Assembly (NCBI RefSeq): GCF_042453785.1
Contig: NC_091673.1
Location: forward strand, 15,347,501-15,411,500
From: Malus domestica
Lineage: Eukaryota > Streptophyta > Magnoliopsida > Rosales > Rosaceae
DNA: 64,000 nucleotides
Direction: 5' to 3'
A program made the translations under genes and the position numbers. Below, in pieces: positions 58,988-64,000 of this stretch (position 1 is the first letter of the stretch; each line of letters opens with the position of its first letter). The notes beneath the pieces are model-generated. The model was not told where the DNA came from. It did no database searches and was given only the letters and a program-made list of their open reading frames with translations.

Positions 58988-60046
58988 ACCAAGAGGATCT
59001 CCATACAGTTCATATTTTCTTGGCTATTGCTGCATTTACGGAGAAACCTCAATCGAAGGTTGCTATAAGATAAGTTTTCTGCTTTTTCGACATAGGAGAT
59101 GCATGAATTTCCAATGACAGCTGCTTTGTTGGTGGAAAGATTATATTTCATTCTTGCATAACTTGATGTGTCCTGTAACTGATAGTATCACCGTTGTTAT
59201 TGAGCTTTCAATTTTTTGTAGATTTGTGATAATACATGAACCGTGCTCATTTTCTCCGTTGTAATCAGTATTTAAATAAAATTTGCACTCAGTTATATTA
59301 TACATCAAGTCACAACAATGCGGTATGATTCGACCAACAAGAATTTAGTGGGTTATGGCCGACCATAATTTTGTGCTAACCAAAACAGGACCAATCGACA
59401 GATTATATTATCATCAATTATTTCTGATCGATATAAGATTTCAACTATGACAACCTTGGATTAGAGTTTCTTATCTCAATCCCATCCGTCAGATTGTTAT
59501 CTTTTGATCCTTTCACTGTAAAAGTGAGGTCTCTATCTCTTTCGCTTTCACCCTCTTTTCTGAATACATCATTCAAACCCTCAAATTACTCTTCCCAATT
59601 ATCAAACTACAATGGCACAACAAGGATATGATAGCTAATCCTCCGATGAGGAACCAGGAGAACCAAGCTACGGTGATGATACTGGCTGTGTACGAGGAAT
59701 GACAAAGGATTCAGAGGAAAAAAAGCCACAAGGCAAAGCATGGTGGTGCATAATCAACCGAAAATGCATTCCAAGACGTATCTGGCCCAAGCGGACTGAA
59801 GTCCAAAGGTGATGAGATAATGTGTATATGTGATTGAACAGGATAACTAAAAAGGCCAAAATACATCAAAGTAAAAAATCTCCTCTCTAATCCATATTTT
59901 CCTTGCTGATATGAAACTAAACGTTTCCAGCTTCGACCAATATTGTTGCATCCGATGTGAAGAACTCCAAATGTGAACAAATCCAATGATACACTTTTGA
60001 TACGAGGACTCGCTTCATGTATTCAATTCTCGTTGTCATCAGTAAT
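58988..60046. other. Spacer between convergent GPI-protein gene and PNC1
   Basis: 3' UTRs and unclassified sequence. Around 59610-59760 a short stretch beginning atggcacaacaaggatatga reads like the start of a protein but has a stop after nine codons; not identified. Confidence 0.4.
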
Positions 60047-62543
60047 TCAAGCGCTCTTTAATCTGCTCTTGTTGACAAACAAATACCTCCTCACAGCAAG
60101 CAATATGACCCATGTTGTCTTTGTGATCTTTTCCTTTATCAACAAAAGCAATGCCGAGCTTAGCACAGTTTTCAGTATCTGAGCCTGTAATCCCTTGAAG
60201 AAACCCAACAGCCCCTCTCGTTTCCAAATGGCATAAAATGCACCTGAAACGGTCCTTTGGGACTTTTGAGATTCGCTTTGAGCTCCGTTGCTGCCTTCTT
60301 CCTCTTCTTCTGCAGCTTGAATCATGACCTTGCACCTGTCGCATTAAATAAAGGCCATATATGAAGGGAGGTACGATATGCATCAATTCTAAAAACCTGT
60401 GTTGCCCTTTTCTGTGAAAAACTAAAAATAAGGTATATGCGTGCTGCATAGGGGATCGATAGAACTGAATATCCACCTGATGGCTGGGTATGTCAAGCAA
60501 GATGCAATACACTTTGAGACAGCACCCAATACAAAAGCAGAAAAGGCAGAAAGAGCTTCTGGAGATGACTTTGTACCTGTTCTTTTGCTCAGCTGTCCTC
60601 TCAAAAGCCTTTGTTTGAGCTGATCAAATACCGTGTGCTGTACAAAAAGCAGCTCAAGATTCAAATTAAGTTGTCGTTTTAGCATCTACAATTATAATAG
60701 CCTGTATATGGTATATCGTAACCTGAGCGTACACTCGAGTACCTGGATAGATGGGTTAGATGTCAAAAGAAGAGATATGCCAAGACCGTCAAATGCCTCA
60801 ATCCAAGTCCCCTCTGAAAGCGTCTTCCAGAGTCCTTTGGATTTCCCAAACTCACTTGTCTGCATCTCTGAGGATGCTGTATCCAAGGGCTGCAAGTAAA
60901 CACCAGAAACTTGAACATCTTATAGCAAGGACTAAAATTAGTAACTAAAAAGATAAAAATACGAGGCCTTTGCTTTGTGACAGAATACGATTTGGAACTG
61001 TTATTTGATTCTTAATGGATTAGGACTAACAGGCATTTCTTTGGTCGTACCCAGTGCACAAGGCTCCCGCTTTACGCAGGGTCTGGGAGAGGTGAATGTC
61101 GGCTAGCCTTACCCCCATTTATGGAGAGGCTGCTCCCAAGTCTCGAACCCGAGACCTACCGCTCATGGGCGAAGGCACTTGCCATCGCACCAAGTGCGAC
61201 CTCTCAACAGGCATTTCTTTGGTAAGGGAAAATATTGTTTTGGTAACTCACCTGTGTCACTATGACTGTACAAGCCCCGGCAGCGGCTGCAACTATCAAG
61301 TTTGCTCTTGTTCCCATGTTTTTATTTCCACTTTTCTCCAAGTATAACCTCTTAAAAAAACTGTATCCATAGAAGTAGATGAACTGTGAAATAAAGGACT
61401 GAAAGTTCTTAGTCCCAAGGCCCTGGTATAAAGAAAGCACCTGACGGGTAGAAATTGCTTCCCATAACACATCAGAAATGTTCCTGCAAATGCCAGAGAA
61501 ATTTAACTTTTGGAACTAAAGAAGTTTCAGATGGTAGTTGCTTTATGAATCCTTAGAAAAGGCAGTCGTAAGTTAGCTGTAAAACAAGAGATCAGATAAA
61601 GTTCAACCTATGAATAATACTTCCTAGGGTGAATAAAATTTCCTTCTTTCCTATACTTCTCAGGTGAAACAAGTTCAAAGTGAAAAGGAAGACAGAGATA
61701 CATACCGAATTCCGTTAACTAACAGAAGAGCCAGAAAAGAACAACTTCAGTGATAGAGCTGGTTCAAAACAACAAGCTAAATCACTGCTCACTAGCGTTT
61801 GTTACTCTACGGTTAGTTCATGGAATTTACCTCATTGCTTTTATGGAAAAGACTAAGGGCTTGTTTGGGTGTGCTTTTAAAATGATTGAAAACGCTTTTA
61901 GAGAAAATGTTTTTACGTTCCAAAAGCAGTTTAAGTGCTTTGTATAAGAACACAGAGAGTAATCAAATACAACTCTAGTTCGACTTTCATCTTAAGTTAG
62001 CATGAGTAACAATTTCTTTGGCACAAATGTAGAACTTAAACTTAATCTGTATTCCTATTCTAGCCAAAAGTTCAAATTTTGAACATGCCAGCCTATGAGA
62101 TAAACTGCAACTACATTTCCAACAACATTCAATATGGGTAACAATAAAGCGCAAATCATACAAACAATTACATATCTTAGGACCCAATGGAACAATTCTA
62201 GTAAACAAGTAAGCCAAAAGCCAAAAGCCAAAAGCCAAAAGCCAAAAGCTTTGAGCATGCTAGCATACAGCATAAACTGCAATTACACTCCCAATAAAAA
62301 ATTGCAACATAGGTAACAATAAAGCTCAAATCATACAAACAATTAGACCCAACTCAATAAAAACAAAAACACAGAAAAGAAGAGTTTCTGAAATAGCAAC
62401 CTGTATTTCTGCTGATGGTGGGCTCGGACTTCAGCTTGGTACTTGGTCTTGCAGGTGTCAAGAGGGTACAGGATGGTGGTGCTGACCAGAGCTCCAATGG
62501 CGCCGGACGTTGCCTCTGCAACTGATTCCAGATCAAATCCCAT
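60047..62543 (-). CDS. PNC1: Peroxisomal adenine nucleotide carrier 1
   Basis: Mitochondrial-carrier-family protein of the peroxisome membrane that exchanges cytosolic ATP for AMP, feeding fatty-acid activation. Five exons on minus: 62543-62401, 61483-61252, 60889-60743, 60637-60477 and 60335-60047, giving 323 residues (322 in Arabidopsis). The three carrier repeats show their signatures: YPLDTCKTK near residue 26, [11 protein letters not shown] near 125, and YPAIRCKV near 226. Other family blocks: [36 protein letters not shown] and [20 protein letters not shown]. The acidic/polar loop [14 protein letters not shown] follows the third signature. No break seen. Intron 2 carries an Au-type SINE 46 bases past the exon 2 donor. 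The start at 62543 gives [17 protein letters not shown], as in relatives. Confidence 0.95.
61046..61205 (-). mobile_element. Au-type SINE in PNC1 intron 2
   Basis: Read on minus: starts GAGGTCGCACTTGGTGCGAT (A box TGGTGCGATGGCAAG), then B box GGGTTCGAGACT, and ends GTGCACTGGGTACG, matching the Au SINE family as I remember it. A perfect 18-base duplication AACAGGCATTTCTTTGGT flanks it (61028-61045; 61206-61223). Confidence 0.93.
62212..62250. repeat. (AAAAGCC)n minisatellite
   Basis: Five consecutive 7-base units agccaaa in PNC1 intron 1. Confidence 0.9.
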
Positions 62544-64000
62544 CCTCTTCTCCTTGGGGAATCGGAATCCTGGGCTGGGAAAAGAATTGGGACTTTAAGG
62601 AAATGGTAAAGGAATGCAATTCATGGGGAGCTCGAGCTGGGAAGGGTAGGTCCGTAAATATGGGGGGTATTATACGGGTGCAATATTCAACTATAGCGGA
62701 GTTAAAATTTGCAATATTCAAGTACTTCATGAAAAATTACTTGAAAAAGTATTTGTTAGGTGGTTCTTGAAAAAGTATTTATCAAATGCATATAAAAGCG
62801 GTTTTTACTAGCAGAAAGCGATTTTACTCGTTTTAGATGCAATCCCAAACTTGTTGATGATAAACAGAAAACTCATCTCTTCTACTACTAGGAACTTTTT
62901 ATGTTCATTAACTTCCTAAAACCACTTTTGGAAGATGTAGAACAATTTTTAGTGTCACGCGTGCTTCAAATCATAATCATTGATGCATTAGATTAGTTCT
63001 TTGGATTTAGTTTTGTTATCTTTACCAAAATCAACCCAAAATTGGGCAAGTGAAAGGTATTACTTAAAACCTAAAGCTACCAAGTTTCATGCTCATTCTT
63101 TTATGAGTTATTTGCAAATTAGTAAGTTTTAAAACTCAGTTTTGTAGTCAAAACACTTGAGTATCGCTTTTGTAGGATAAATAGACTTCCATTAACCATA
63201 CAACATAACGCACAGTTTGACCAAAAAATACATCGTGTAAATGACTAGTCTCATTAAAATTTTATCTATATAAAATCACATAAGAAAAACTCCAGTAGCA
63301 TAAAAAAAAAATTAAAAAAAATACCACACAATCATCTATTTACGTCGTTTATCAATGATTACAGACTCATTTACATATCTATTATTGCAGCTTAACTTCA
63401 ATTGATAGGTAATGAATTTTTGTTTTTCGATGACTAATTTTTTAAATATTACACACTGACCTCAAAAGTTGTTGAGGCTACATCTAACATCTTGGATAAA
63501 TATGGGGGGCAAATATTTAAAAGAAAAAAAAATTAAAGTATTGGTTCATTAATTTTGACTGAATTAGATTTTTTTGTCTATAAATAAAAAATTTGAAAGT
63601 AATAATTAATGAACTTGTCAAAATGTGGAGCAATAATTATTTTGGATAATTCTGTTAAAACTTTCATCCTATATATTTCTTTCAAAATCGTTTATCTTAA
63701 ATGAAAGTTTTAACAAAATTATCCAAAATGATTATCGCTTACTCATACATTTTACTGCAAAAAAAAAAAAAAAAAAAAAACCTCACATATTATATATATA
63801 TATATATAATTCAAGACCGGAAGCTCCTCCTAAGTTGAGTTCAAAGGTGACCGTTAGGTTATCTATTTTTTAATTTTTTGAATTATACAGAAACAGATCC
63901 CCCCAACACCTTTTCCCTCCATTCAAAATTTTTAACTCTCCTCTCTCCTTCCCCCTCGCTCACAGAGCAACCCCTCCGCGGCCCCACCACCAAATTTCAA
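62544..64000. other. PNC1 upstream region and spacer
   Basis: No gene recognised. 63625-63750 is an imperfect foldback ('aattattttggataattctgttaaaac' arm with its complement near 63700-63740), probably a small MITE. A run of about 22 A at 63760-63780 and a TA run at 63791-63808 follow. The last 120 bases are C/T-rich and could be the leader of a gene beyond the window. Confidence 0.4.

Overview
The window reads as nuclear DNA of a dicot plant: short exons with GT..AG introns, AT-rich spacers, and most of the length in nested transposable elements. A woody Rosaceae species (apple/pear type) is my best guess, from the look of the proteins and of an Au-type SINE; no search was run.

Layout. 1.1-2.8 kb: 3-ketodihydrosphinganine reductase (TSC10A type, +). 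3.2-8.1 kb: LTR fragment, 199-bp Mutator-type MITE, solo-LTR-like element carrying a 914-bp foldback, SINE-like repeat. 8.5-9.8 kb: mitochondrial peroxiredoxin PRXIIF (+). 11.0-13.4 kb: RING-H2 E3 ligase RHF1A (-), with a one-base frame break inside the RING as I read it. 14.1-16.8 kb: two hAT-type elements. 17.9-33.3 kb: decayed DEAD-box helicase RH58, with one intron swollen to about 12.9 kb. That intron holds two Pong-like PIF/Harbinger elements in opposite orientation. One is interrupted by a non-autonomous LTR retrotransposon that has picked up the 5' part of a gibberellin 20-oxidase gene; the other is interrupted by a second 199-bp Mutator-type MITE. 33.8-39.1 kb: intact 15-exon ADP-glucose pyrophosphorylase large subunit (APL1 type, -), with an intronless aldose 1-epimerase pseudogene in intron 4. 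40.1-49.2 kb: Athila-like LTR element read on the minus strand, with a perfect 5-bp target duplication. 51.0-52.7 kb: tiny LTR element with identical 130-bp LTRs around one open gag frame. 52.9-56.3 kb: tRNA-derived SINE, a third PIF/Harbinger element, an S-receptor-kinase fragment. 57.5-59.0 kb: GPI-anchored protein (+). 60.0-62.5 kb: peroxisomal adenine nucleotide carrier PNC1 (-), with a SINE in intron 2.

The host genes serve unrelated jobs (sphingolipid synthesis, redox defence, ubiquitination, plastid RNA helicase, starch synthesis, cell surface, peroxisomal ATP import) and form no pathway cluster. The most notable content is the nested mobile DNA, above all the LTR element with captured GA20-oxidase sequence and an internal array of promoter-like repeats. 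Exon limits were placed by hand from reading frame, family alignment from memory and splice consensus; many add up to family-typical lengths, which supports them.
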